Below, piece by piece: positions 1 to 12,900 of a DNA stretch of 64,000 nucleotides (within the stretch, counting starts at the first letter, position 1; each line of letters opens with the position of its first letter). A model generated the notes under the pieces. The model was given only the letters and a program-made list of their open reading frames with translations, made no database searches and was not told the origin of the DNA. The position numbers were made by a program, and so were the translations under genes. The DNA comes from Eremophila alpestris peregrina (taxonomy: Eukaryota; Chordata; Aves; Passeriformes; Alaudidae): assembly GCA_009792885.1 (NCBI GenBank), contig WMCF01000021.1:1513180-1577179 (forward strand), given 5' to 3'.

Positions 1-3000
1 CCTGACAAAAACAAACCACAACCTCCCCAAGTGCTGTGCAACCCACAGCAAGATAACTGGCAACTTTTCTTTCATTCAGTGACATAAATTGTGGCCACCA
101 TAGATGTTCTCCAAGGAACTATTTAGTTCCTGTAAGCACCACCTTTCAGGAGACTGCTCAGAGTAGCATTTTGTTGCTAAAAGGGATCCCAGCTCGTGTA
201 ACTGGAACATGGATGGGCTCCTCCTTCCCAGAGTCTTACCTGGTGCCAAGCAGTGATATCCAGCAGGAGAACCTAGGTGGATGAAGAGCCAGCTCTTCTC
301 CCTTGGGTTGCAGGCTTCTTTCTTTGCTTTTCAAGGACCCAGCTGGTTCTGCAGATCAGATTGTTCCATTTCATGTTTCATGCTCACAATTACACAGCAC
401 TGTCATCTCCCCAAATCTGCAGATCAGAGATGCTGGAGGGGCTGTCCCCCCCCCCCGCCACTGCCTCCTGCCTTCCCTTGCTTCCTTGCAAGACTGTGGA
501 ATGTTTATTCTCCCAGCTCCTTTTGCTATTTATCACATCTCCTCCATCATCTGTAGTGCATTTCCCAATTTCCATTGCTCTTTGCCACATTCTTTTCCTT
601 GACTCTATGTTAACACCCCTGGCATCCCTGAAAGTTTCAGTTTTTAAATTCTCTACCTATCAAAGCTACTAAAAAAAAAAGCACTGCAAGATGACAGGCC
701 TTGACATACAGGTCTAAGAAAAAAAGATTTTTTTTAATTACTATTATTATTACCAATGCTGAGTATCATTACTGAATCAGTTCATGGAAAACAGATCAAA
801 TATGCTTCTCTTTTTGTAGGGGCTGAAATAATTAAAATGCATGATATAATTGTCCATACTTTTTCTGTGAAAATAAGAAACCTACATTCAACAACTCCAT
901 GTTCAGCTGTTTTTCCAGCTGGAAAGATGGGAAAAAAATTAGAATATCCATTCATTCTCTGAAGAGGAAGCAACCAGTCTTTACACAACACAAATTAGTT
1001 TATCTAGAACTAATATTTTACATTTAACATAGAAGCTGATCCAAGATCTTGGCTTCATCCAGATGAAAAGCAGGCTGCTTGTATATTGGTGAGGCAATCC
1101 TACTTAACGAAAACTAGAATTGTGTACATGGAAACTAATTCTATAGGAGCAAAATTAAGGGAAATAAAAAACTGAAAAGTCTGAAAGCAGTCATCAGCCA
1201 AACCTTTTTTCAAATGGACGCTTTCCATGTACCAAAATGATGAAAAAGCATTATACATGCAGCCTGAGAAGTTATCGAGGTGAGGCTGTACAGTGTTCAT
1301 ATAACCAGAAATATCAAGTTTCCTTCCTCTAGTGTACCCCTCTGGGCTTTGGGCACACAAATGATGGAACATTTGCACCTGGCAAGAGACCAATAAAACA
1401 AAAATGTCCCTAAGATACTAGAGTAACACACACCCCCACACCTGTAGTAAGAGATTGATTTGCCTTTCAGCAGGAACTATCCTACAATCTCTATGACCCA
1501 CACACCCTCAGAAACAAAACAATGATTACTCCCAACAATGCAGTATTTTAGAGGGTACCATTTGCCATCTCAGAGGGGCAGGAATGGGATGCTCACCCAG
1601 GCTGGTAGCAGAGATCACATATGTCCAGCAAGAAGGAGGAGCACAGCCAGCCCCCTCATTATTCAAACACCCATGTGGTGCTGGGGACACCAGGAGCAAG
1701 GAGTCACCTTGGCCAGGACCAGCTGCAGAGGCACTGATGGAGCCTGTGAGCTCCTGCTTGCCCTTTCCAGCCCCGGGGTAGGATTCTGCCTCTTCCTCAG
1801 TGGCCTCATGCCCAGAGCAAGCACCACTGTAGGTGACAGCCCCAGGTGGCTTTGCTTCCCTCACACACACTCAGGTTTGCCTGCACACATGCTGGCACAG
1901 GGGCACGTACTTCTGATCCTTTCATTTGCTGCAACACTGCATCCATGGTAAATACATCCATCCTGCTGCAGTAAATCATCATTTTACAATGGATACATAC
2001 TGATATTATTACTGTAATACTGACATACTGAACCATTAGTATAAAAAAGCAAGCAGGTGATAAAAATGATGCAAAGACCCCCATAAAGTAAGAAACAAAA
2101 CCCAAACTACTGTAGCAAACATTAGCACTGAGATAAGTAAATTAGTGATTATCCTGGAGATAAATTAAGGGCCAGATAGGAATAGGTAAAGTATTTGTGG
2201 CTGCTTGTGTCTTTTCCAGTTGGGAGCTGTGAGCTGCTTCTTGTAGAATCTATGTTGTGTCAGAGCAATAATATGGATGGATATTTAAGACTAGGCTATG
2301 ACCATGACTCTGAGGCAATTGCCTTCCATAGAAGTCAGCACACCAGCAAATTTCATCCTTATTAACTTCGCTGCTTTTATACATCGCACTAATTAAAAAC
2401 CCTACCATAAAAGTTGCTCTCAGACACTTTGCATAGAGTAAATATGCTGTGGGAATCCAGTGTAACTGCAAATTTGCCTCTAAGTAGAAAACAGCCAGTG
2501 ACCCTGAAGAGATCAATTTTTAGGCAGCAATACAAGGTATCCATGGAACAGAAATATTAACTCTTCTCAGCATATTTCAAGACACCCAGCGAAACCAAAT
2601 CTTCAGAGAAAACATACATTCAGAATGGCTTTGGAATCCAGACCTAATATATGGAGAAACTTTCAAAGCAGGTCATTTATTTGACATAATTGTGCTAACA
2701 TCCCTTTAAGCTGTGCAAACCAGAAAGATCATTTCAAAATATTAACTTATTTCTTGCTATCAACAACAATGCAATTAATTCCCCTCAATAAAGATTGTTT
2801 TTGCAAAAGAGCAATAAGGTGCCTCTGCAGGGGGCATCATTATCATTAAATAATCACACCCCAGGAGACGTGAGGCACTGCACTACACCATGTACGTTTT
2901 AGCACTCCCGAGTATGATTAGTTTGCCTTAACCACACCCCAGAACAGCTAATTGGGAAAAGGCTATCAACTGAGGAGGTTTCTGGATTTCTTTTATTTTT

Positions 3001-3250
3001 GGAACTGACAGGGAAAGCAGGAAGTTTTTCACCAGTCCCGTGGAAAAGGTGGCCAGGTGTGACCTAGCAAGGCACCATCTCATGGTTGTCACTGGAGCCC
3101 ATAACACCAGCCTGCCTTGGTAATCCACATTAATATCTGCTTCCTCAAAAAATTCCATGAGCCAAACCCCATGTGTAACGTGGGCTGGGTGAGGACTTTG
3201 GGGTGGTGTGTTTTCAGATGAAAACCAAACCAGGCCCAGCTGTTCTGCAC
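1..3250. other. Non-coding stretch, no gene recognised
   Basis: No exon or repeat family is recognisable. The open frames are short, overlap on both strands and carry no domain motif. A run of 11 C lies at 446-456 and AT-rich homopolymer patches at about 670-760. A GC-richer patch at about 1,560-1,900 opens frames on both strands at once, which is what chance in GC-rich DNA produces. Unique intergenic or intronic sequence is the best description. Confidence 0.6.
446..456. repeat. C11 homopolymer
   Basis: Eleven consecutive C residues are followed by G and a pyrimidine-rich stretch. This is a simple mononucleotide tract with no associated gene. It is likely to vary in length between individuals and is prone to sequencing error. 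Confidence 0.9.
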
Positions 3251-3390
3251 AGATAGAATCATGGAATCATTAAAGTTGGAAAAGACCTCCAAGAGCATCA
3301 AGTCCAACCTTCAACCTCATACCATGTCAGGAAATGCCACGTCTACTCACTTTTTGAACAGTTGCAGGGATTCTGATTCCACCACTACCT
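3251..3390 (-). mobile_element. CR1 LINE 3' end fragment
   Basis: Read on the minus strand this is the 3' end of a chicken-repeat-1 retrotransposon. The plus strand shows the reverse complement: AGAATCATGGAATCAT is the degenerate terminal octamer repeat, followed by the hallmark block AAAGTTGGAAAAGACCTCC and by AGAGCATCAAGTCCAACC. Matches to the CR1 tail continue as GGAAATGCCACGTCTACTC and ATTCTGATTCCACCACTACC. The element is strongly 5'-truncated, as most avian CR1 copies are, has no ORF, and its divergence marks it as an old dead copy. CR1 elements lack poly-A tails and usually leave no clear target duplication; none is seen. Confidence 0.9.
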
Positions 3391-6300
3391 ATATATATGC
3401 AGGAAAACAGACACATATTCTTTTAATAGAGTGGCTGGTTCTTATCTGCTGGATGTTTTATATCACTTTGGACAGTCTGCTTTGATACATGGCAAACTTT
3501 TGGAAATAAATGGAATTTTTAAAAAATACATACTTCCAGAACATAGATAATTGCTTTGCATGGTGCTGGATTCCTGAGGACTCAGTGGTTGGGGTTTTTT
3601 TCTCTGTTTAAACCAGTGGGCTTTACCACAGAACACACCCTGGCAATTAGATACCCCTGCTATGCATGGAAGCCATGACGATTACACTTCAGATTTGTCA
3701 ATTTTCCCCTGCAGAAAAGAACACGTAAGCAAATTGTGAAAGAATCATCTCACAATTTGGTTGGGAATAAAGCAGAAACCACCTCCTCATTTTGGAGATG
3801 AAATTCAGGCCTGCTTTGACAGCCTCAGGCGTGACTTCAAAGGCAACTGCAAGGGCACAGGATCAGCACTGTGTATCCAGAACCATGCACAAGGATTATC
3901 CCAGAGTGAGCCCAGCCTCACTGCTGAGTCCTGGCAGCCCTTGTCTGGGATACTGCAGGCCCCTCAGTTTCTGAAGATGTAAGGGAAGCAGGAATGCAGG
4001 AGAATGGTGATTCCTCAAGGGATGGTGGGGACACCAAAGAGATGCCCTCCATGGGTGTGGAGGGCACACACCCAGGACAAAGCCACGTGAGCAGGGACAA
4101 GGAAGATTTCACAGCCAACTGAAGACTGTGAGATACCATGGCCACAGGAAGGTCCTTACCACACACAAGCCCCCTGGGGATAGGGTATGACCCCTAGACC
4201 TGTGTAGAGGAGATTAGTGAGCAGCACTTGTTCCTTGTATTCCTGGCTTGGGCTATCTCTGTATTCAGTGCTGTTACCCATTTCTTGTCAGAAATTGAAA
4301 AAGACTGAAAATTTTCTGCAAGACCTTTGGGCTGGATGCACCAAGTCTTACCAAAGAGCCCTCCTTCCTCCTCAGGAGCCAAAAATTTTGCTGGTGTGGA
4401 AGCATCATTAAAGCTGAATTAGCAAAGCTTCTCCCATTTATGGGTCAGACCAAGTTGAACAATGGCTGTTCAAGAGAATAAAACAAAAATGAGAAAGGAA
4501 TTAGAGATACAGTAATTCAAATGAAACAAACAATACCATATGCATGAGCAAGCAATATACTTACTGTTAACACAGGTTATTTTATAATCAATATTTAAAG
4601 TATTTTATCAGGAGTGTGACTGATACTTCATGACTATGTATGTGCAGGCAGTAAGGTATAGATTTATAAATATGAGGGTTATCATAGCTTCAGTGTAGCA
4701 AGGCACAGCCATTTGAAAATTGAAATTCTCAGATTTTATCAGTTATCTCTTTCCACAGGATAATGTAACTTTACAATTACTTAGCTCATAAAGAACTAAT
4801 TTCATTCAGCTTCCAATAAATACTTTCAAAATAGGAGACTATGGCAAGATTCCTTGAGTGGTCGAATCATGAACAATAATGGTCACACAGACTTTGAAAG
4901 AAAGTCTTGATAATGAGATTAATACTTGCAGGCTTCCCTCACAAAGATTTAGTTTTATAAGCAATTAATAATAACCTCCTTTTTCTATTTTTTTGTATTA
5001 CAAAGAAAATAAGTTATTGATTTCAACTGCAAAAATAACTATTTGCATAACATTGTTGATTGTATGTTCTACTAGCACAATCAGGATTAATTGAAGCAAA
5101 ATATTTTATTATTTTTAAATGGGTAAAGATTTTATATATATTAGCATTTGAATCTGATTAGAACAGTCTGTTTACCAGCACTAATAGGAGCACAGCTCAT
5201 ATTACCATATTCAATCCACACTATGGCATAAAGCCTTCCTCTTGACACCTCTGTACAGACTTGTGGGCAGACCTTTGAAGGCATTCCTAAATTTTAAACA
5301 GGATAAGTACGAGCAATGAGTATTGCACAGGTTTTCTTAAATATTCTAAACATGATGTCCTTAATTAAATATTGTGAGTGAAACAGCAGACAGTGATCTA
5401 CATGAATTTTGCCATTGATTTCCATTTTATCCACCTGATAAGCCCCATTTTTACCCCAACTTTGAATGTGGGAGGAAGCTCACCTGGCAGAAGGGCAGCC
5501 AGAGCATCTAAGTGCAGTCTGTGTAAATTGATGATGGGGGAAGATTCCCTGCCTTTAGGTGGTGCTTCTGCACTGGGGAGGAATTGACAGATGCCACAAG
5601 TTTGACAACCTGGATATGCCCTTGACCTGCAACAGGGCAGAGCCATAACACTGTGCTGAAATAATATAATTACCACCACTCTTCAACCTTTTCAACTGGG
5701 CATATTTCTAAACAGATAACATTTGTTATGAAACCATATCTAAACTTTATTTTATATTTAAATTACATGCATGATTACCTTAAATTAACTGTTTTGTGAG
5801 AACAGCTTTTTGGCAAGTACAATGGTTTCAAAGGAAAAAACTGAGGCAACCCAGTGATACCACTTTTAAGTTGATGAACTAGTCATACAATATACTGGCT
5901 CATTTAAAAATTTATATTCATACTCAGGTCCTCAGTCTGAGTAAACACCAAATTCTTTCTGGTTCCCAGACTGAAATACCGTTTTTCTGTAGCTTATTTT
6001 TTAAATTAATTCATCATATGAAGCAAATGACTGACATCACACCGAGCAGGAGCTCTGTTAGCATCTTTTCTCATCTGATGTTTCCCTGCAGCCACCAGCA
6101 GCCAGACAGCACGTGTGCTTTGCTGGGCCAGGTGTCTGTGAGAAAGAAAAGGCATCCTCAGCTTGAAACAGCAGCACTGGATTGCTGTAGCTGGGAAAAA
6201 GGGGGAGTTCGACATTAGAGGTAGAAATGGATCACTTCATGTGCATGGTAAGAACTCACCTTATGGTTCTCAGCTCAGCCACCATCAGAGTTGGTTTTAT

Positions 6301-8183
6301 GTCTAGCTGGTTTATGCACAAATTTTGGACTGTCACCAGTTTAGGAGAGGGATCTCATCTGATCTGTTTTCTCATGTTTGCTTTTCCTGAACAACTCCCA
6401 GCTGACAGAGGTGCAATCAGAGACTTAGCCAGAGAATTTTCAAATCTTTCCACAGCAATTAACATAATTTTTTTTTAAATATTAGGAAAGAGAACCTTGA
6501 AGGGGCAAGAGGGAATGTCAAGATTCATGGACATTAGGTTTTAAAGATGAGTAGTATTTAGGACTATTTTTTTGCCCCAGACTGCCTCAATTTGCTAGTA
6601 GGAAAAAGAATTTTAAACACAAAGTATAGCAGGTTCTTGAATTTCAGCTGGTTTGAATTTTTAAAATATCTGATAGTCTGGCTAGTTATCCAACATGAAT
6701 AGAAATAAAATAAAATGACATAGGACCAGTCCACAGGCAGATTAACAGGCACGGAAAGCACAGAGAGAAAAATGCAGCAAGAAATTAAAGGAAAATTCTA
6801 AATATCTAATAAATCTGAGAACTTCATAAACATTTTACACAGAAGAAAGAAACAAAATATGGCAACTAAATTATGCATTCAGAATCGTGTGCTTAACTGG
6901 GATACTTTGCACTTGGATTTTGGTGAATGCCGCTTTTAATTCCATTGCAGATGTTCGTATTCATAACACGACTATGCCCAAATTTAGCCAATATCAAACT
7001 GCTTTTATATGTATACTACAAATATCAAATGCCTGCAAAAGAGGCAAGAATTAAAAAGTAGAGAATATAAACTGGACTGTGAAAGAGGAAAAGGAGAATA
7101 GATGAAAATCATTTTTAGAAACATCAGTCCTTGGAAAAATCACTATTAGCAAATTATCAGTTGCTTCTTCAAATAATAAGACTTTTAATCAATATGCAAA
7201 AAAATAATCAATTCCATCTCTCATTTTTTTATCCTTCTTTCTTTTGCTCTCATATTTTATGTACAGTAACTCACATTTCTCAGCCCACTGTGTAGCTATG
7301 AACTGAAAGCAAATATTCAGACAGTAAATGAAGCTGCAGTTTGTATTTATAATGCTCCTATAACTATGTATATATATATTATACAATCTCAATCTCTGTT
7401 AAAAAAAGAAGCAGTTCAATAGAAAGAGATCATTTTATTAAAAAATCATGAATGCAACTGCACTCATTCAACCTTAGAAATGTTTTGATGGCTTTTCAGC
7501 GCTGCAATATATTTAGATGGGAATATGTCATTAATATAAACAGCAGAATAGAAACTATTAAACTAACACAATTTAAAACTGAGCAAACCTGGGTATTTGA
7601 TTAAAGTTTTTGTGCATTCTATACACTTGAACAGGTAACATAGAAGCATAATATTTTTGTTGATTTTTAATTTGTTAGAAGTATTACAATTGAAAAGCTA
7701 AATTTTCCTGTAGTTTGTATTTAGAAATTAGAAATCTGGTCCTGTAGGAACTTCTTTAGTATTATTTTCCAGGCTATATTCTGAATTTCAAGCAAAGTTT
7801 AAGACAGAAAGCAGCAATGATGCACATTATAGAAAGCATCTTCTTTGTTACAAAGCAACACTAAATGTGCTGAGTTGGAGTCAGTGTACATTTGGTAACT
7901 TTCAGTGATAAGGATAAAATCCAATTCCATATATACTTAATGCATAAAGAATTTTTTAGAAGATTTGCAAATAAAACACGATGGTTAGAAAGGTCATCCA
8001 TTAATATGTAGTCAAGCCTTTAATGGATGTGTTTATTTTTCTAGACTGAATAATTAGCTGAGCATTTTTTCCCCCAGAATAACATTGCATTGCATAAATG
8101 CAGAGAATTGCTTACTAAAAACAATTTAAATTACACCTTGCACGCAGTGTGTGCTACAACTCTGCTCCTCTCTCTAGGATATT
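3391..8183. other. AT-rich non-coding stretch
   Basis: No gene, LTR or LINE is recognised. Most of 4,480-5,380 and 6,540-8,180 is very AT-rich with many TAAT and ATTTA words. A GC-richer patch lies at about 3,840-4,160. A small perfect hairpin with 7-bp arms (TACTCAG and CTGAGTA, 9-nt loop) sits at 5,921-5,943. The longest frame here, about 93 codons on the minus strand near 5.4-5.7 kb, has no recognisable motif and is not annotated as a gene. Confidence 0.55.
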
Positions 8184-8283
8184 AGGGGTAAATTTTTAAA
8201 GCAGTGCACAGAACATAATCTTGTTATTTCCTAACTGGATTTGTGTGCTTAAGACTCACACACTGCTTTGAAAAATTACCCCT
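8184..8283. repeat. 100-bp inverted repeat (possible MITE or hairpin)
   Basis: Two 23-bp arms, 8,184-8,206 and 8,261-8,283, are reverse complements at 21 of 23 positions without gaps. The left arm begins AGGGGTAAATTTTTAAAGC and the right arm ends GAAAAATTACCCCT. The spacer is 54 nt. Such length and match are unlikely by chance at this distance. It could be a tiny non-autonomous DNA transposon: a T before AGGGGT would give a hAT-like terminus, but the flanking octamers match only loosely. It could instead be a transcribed hairpin. No known microRNA is recognised in the arms. Confidence 0.6.
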
Positions 8284-9754
8284 TCAGAAGATTGACCTGG
8301 GCAAGGAACCGGAGTTTTAAACCTGGATTGAAGCAGAAGTTGTAACCCAGCTTGGCAGCAAAGGCTGGCTTAGCAAAACGACTTGCTGTAGTCATACTAC
8401 TGTTTGAATGGCCAAATTAAAGAAACTAATTCTTATTCTAATCACATCCAGTGGAATTCTGATATGCTGACACCCAAAATTATGGCTCTGTCATTAGAAA
8501 GAGAATGAGTGGGAATGTTTTGAAATTTTTTCTGTAAATTATGAAATAGACAGGGGCCCAAATGACAAGATATGACACTTTTTTTTTTTTGATTATACAG
8601 TTAAAAGTTTTTAGTACTCAGCTTCATTTCAAGGGTGAATCACATCCGAGTGGATCTAATCCAAATGAAATACCTTTAAGATTCTTACTTCTTCAACTAT
8701 TAGAGATCTATCATGTCTCCTGCATGAAGCCTCATTTTCGTGTTAGAACAGATGGGCAAAATTGTCATTAACAGAAACTGACAACTCTAAAACTGAAATA
8801 TAGATTTAGAAAGAAATCTAATGAATTAAATCAATGTTATTGCAATGAAAGCCAAAGAAATTAATAGTGATTTGTAAAGTTACCCTCTATTTTAACCTCA
8901 GTATATTTTAGTCAGTGTGATTTTACATTCACAATACCTTTTCAGACTCATTGTTAATGTCTTACTGTGTAATACACTCTTGTCTTAATATATCATCCAC
9001 TCTTAGGAGAGTAGGACTCTGGGCTCCATTCAGCCAGACCAACCTGCAAGATGCTGAGAAACATGATATAACCAAATTTATTTGCATTTTCCCCTGTCCT
9101 GCACAAGAAGGGCAGTGGCACTCGAGTTTCATGCACTTCTAGAGCAGACCCCTGTTACACATTTCTAATCAAAATAACTTACAAGGACACTCAAAACTCA
9201 CTTCAAATAAACACTCAGTTTTTTAAAAGATTATTTATATATGTCATTTATTTCCAGCCCTTTAGTCCCAAAATAAAATACTTTCCAGCTAATATGTCTT
9301 GCTAGATATGTGGGGGTGGGGTTTTGTTCATTTACATAGTGATACAACAATTAAATTTTTGGATACAGCACAGACAAAGCCCTGAATGAGACAAGTACCT
9401 TCACATTGTCCAAGGACACTTTGTTGTGAAACTGTGGAAGCTAGTAGGCAATATATCAGAAGGTTATAAATTAATTATAAGAGTCAAAAGACTCATCCCA
9501 AATTGCAATGGGAGCAGAAGCAACACTCCCAAAAGCCCTCCCAGGCAAAACAGCTGCAAACTCTGCCAGTCAGAACTGCTCTCACCCTGCCATGCTCACA
9601 AAGCTGCACGAGTCTTGGCTTGGACAACTTTCTACAAGATAACTGTTTTCCATTTAGCCCTTTTTCTTTCTCAAATAGAAGGGTTTGTTTTGGTAATCTG
9701 CAAGGAAAGGAAAAGCAAAATACAACCCCTTTACTTGTATATGTACAGGTAAGC
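8284..9754. other. Non-coding stretch, nothing recognised
   Basis: AT-rich unique sequence with a T-tract at about 8,579-8,590. Only short unrelated frames are present. I see no repeat family, RNA gene or promoter here. Confidence 0.55.
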
Positions 9755-9903
9755 AGCTGCATGGAGTCTCCTTTTCTGGAGTCTTCCTCCCTCATCTGCA
9801 CATAATTCTGAGTAACGTGGTCTAGGGGACCCTGCTTGAGCAAGGAGATTGGACTAAAGGACCTCAATGGTCCCTGCCAACCTTACACCTATTCTGTGAT
9901 TTA
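9755..9903 (+). mobile_element. CR1 LINE 3' end fragment
   Basis: This is the forward-strand 3' end of a CR1 retrotransposon. The tail reads GGTCTAGGGGACCCTGCTTG, then GGACTAAAGGACCTCAATGG and CCCTGCCAACC, and closes with ATTCTGTGATT, the characteristic CR1 terminal motif. Upstream, CATGGAGTCTCCTTTTCTGG resembles the next CR1 block, so the fragment probably starts near 9,755. It is 5'-truncated, contains no coding remnant, and is a different subfamily from the copy at 3.25 kb, whose tail is of the ATTCTATG type. Confidence 0.88.
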
Positions 9904-12900
9904 AAGCACCAGTGTTTGTTCATATTGCAAGGCAAGGCTGGAAGTAAAAAAAGCAAAATAAACTGTACAGCTGAAATACTAGAAATTGTGCTAAAAGCTC
10001 ACACCCATCAGCCTAATGGAGAATTCAACAAGAGACATGAGACTTGTTTCACTGCTGATACTAAACTTGATTTAAGAAAAAGAAAACTACAGGTGCTTGG
10101 TTTCTTTTTCACTAACAGGAAGGTTTTGGAAAGGGAAGAAATACAAAATTTAAGCTGAATACTTTTAAAGCCAAAGACCTGCTATTTTCAGCTGTATTTC
10201 AAACCACAATAACATAGAACTGTAGCTTTGCATGTCATGTTTCAGCAACTGCTGTTTATAATGTCATGCATGACCAATAATGTATATGATTGTAAAAAGT
10301 ATTTATTCAATTGTCTATTTTACCAAATATATTCTTGACTAAATATTTCGTACTAACAGGTTTGTATCACTTCCCAGTCCTCACTTCCTTAGCCTCTCTA
10401 AACTGCCCTGCTTTTATAAACCCAGCAGTTTTCTGGCATCTTGCTTTCACCTGCCTTTGTAGTGGATAAAGGCAAGGAGAAGTCCAAAGGGGTGTGCAGA
10501 TTGCAGCACACTGGTCAGCATGGAGATGACAACATGCAGGGTGAGAACTCTCCTCCCCTCACCCTGTGATCCTTGAGTCACCACCAGGCAGAATATTTCC
10601 TCTTAGTTCCTACTGAGATCCTGAAAGAATCTCAGAATTTATTCATGATATTGGGTCTGGAATTTGCTTACAGACATAGGCTTAGGACTTTGTCCAACAC
10701 GACTGAAGAGTCATCAGCTGCCTGACAACTCACTCACCATACATGCATGCAAAGCAGCAAACAAACATCAACTGCTTTGAAAAATAAGGTCTGTGGAGGA
10801 GGAAGAATCAGAAAATTATTTCGGAAGCTCAGAGACTTAATAATGAAGGCAGTGTTCAAAAGATACTTAAAGAGCATTACAGACAGAGTAAGGGTTTAAA
10901 GCGCTATTTTTAGGAATGTTCAATAAAACATGCATCTGCTATATGTTTTTGATTTCATGAGGAAGCTTTTTCTTCGTGACACTACAGCAGGCTTGTCAAA
11001 CTTCAGTCTAGTACAAATCATTTGATTGAAAAGTGCGACAGAGACACAAAAAACAGGATACCACCTCCAGAAACCTCTTTTTTTTCCCAAAAATTTCCAT
11101 TTGGGTTCAGAGGCTGAGGATCAAGCCAAATAAAAATACAGTGTGCCACTGAAATGAAGATGCTTTATTAAGAGCAATCTCGTGCCAGCAATATCCGTTA
11201 TTCTCCCCACATGCAGCAAACTCGCCCATACATTTTTTAAATGCAACTAACCTTATTTTATTAAGCAGATCAATCTAGAGTGGAAAGCCTGATTTTAATT
11301 GCAGTTTTGCGTGCAGCAAGGAGAGGATTTAGCAGGGAATTCACCATCCCACTTTTTTGGGGGGCTAACCCCTCCAGACCCCGCCGTGCTTTCTGGCTCT
11401 GGTGGAGCACCACGGGCAGGTGTTGGGTATTCAGCACACCCTTCACCTTGCCTCACTCACTCGTGCATTTGCTCCCCTATTTACATACATCACACCCTCG
11501 GTGCTGTGCCAGCCCTGAGCCCTTTCCCTGCTGCCCAGCCTGGCCCTGTGGGTCCTGGGGACACCCTGAGACCCCCACAGCAGGGAGGGAGAGGTAGGCA
11601 GGGGCACTGGATCTCTGCAGCCCTGTGCCACAGCCTCTGCCTCCCCCAAAATGGATGCGAGGCAGTGATCTATTTTACTCTCTATGATTAGTGCCAGACT
11701 AACTGTTCAAAGGGAAGCCAGCGCTACTTCACTAATTTAGTCACATACAATATTAGGTCTTTGAAATATGCCTTATGTACAGCCTGCATTACCTTCTACA
11801 GACAAATACAAAAACATGGTCAACATTTGCAGTAAAATTATCATAGAAATGCCATCTGAAATCTTATTTCCTTTTGCAATGTGCATTTCACAAATAACTT
11901 GTATTAAAATTATGTTTTACAGGGCAGAAATAGAAAACAAATACTCCTAGTAATTTAAACAGGCATTTGCATAACATGACTAAAAACATGTTAGAAAAAG
12001 AGTTCTGCAGCTGGAAGAGTGAGGTAAAAATACAGATACAGTGATTTTAACACTGAATGTAAAAATGCCTTTTAGCTGCCATAATTAGTGAATTAAAGTG
12101 TACTTTCATCAAAACCATTCTAACTAAGATTACTATTATTGTTCTCACACACTGCTTCCTGCTTTTTCAATAGCACAGTATTAGTAACAGGTAAATCAGA
12201 GATTTCCAGAAAATCTCTTCACTGAAACATCCCCCAAAAACATTACCTCGTTCAAGCCTCCGCCTGGCAAAAGCCACTTCCTCTCATGACAAATTGTTAT
12301 TTACAAAGCCACACTCTTGCTCAAAGTGTTTTAATATTAATTGTGCCTTTTGTTTAAAAACTGGATTACCCTGTGACACTGGGGAGTTTGCAGGAGCACA
12401 CAGAGCAGAGTGACGCCAAAGCCAGCAGCTTTGGGGACCTGGGAGTGCTGTGGGTGGTGCTGGCCAGATGCTGCTCCTGGTGACAGGGAGGAAGGTGTCA
12501 CTCAGGACTGGGGGGAAATTGTAAGTAACTAGGGGAATATTTCCTACAAGAATAAAGGAGGAAATTGAAGCAGATGCACGGGGGCTGCAAGGGCAATGAG
12601 GAGCAAGTCCCACTGGAGGAGGGAAGGAAAGAGGCAATGGTCGCTCCTGGGAGCTGAAATAAGATTATCAATGGACTTTGACAGGCCACATCAGAACCCA
12701 GCTTAGGCGAGATTGGATTAGGTATTTTAAGCCTTCTGGCACAAAATTCTTCTAAGGAGAACTACTCTGATGGTCTATAGGAACTTGTAGTTCTCATTTA
12801 AAAAAATTGTGCTATTCTCTACAACACAGAGATTCTTAAATATTTAAAAGCCTCCTCCATTGGTTGTTCATCAGATTGATTATGATGCATATTTCAGCAG

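Noticed and set aside
2819..2836. CTCF-like core TGCAGGGGGCA
   Set aside because: Only the right half of the motif fits; the upstream CCA part is missing.
3578..3590. Charlie-type hAT terminus CAGTGGTT
   Set aside because: Only eight bases match and no partner terminus or 8-bp duplication was found.
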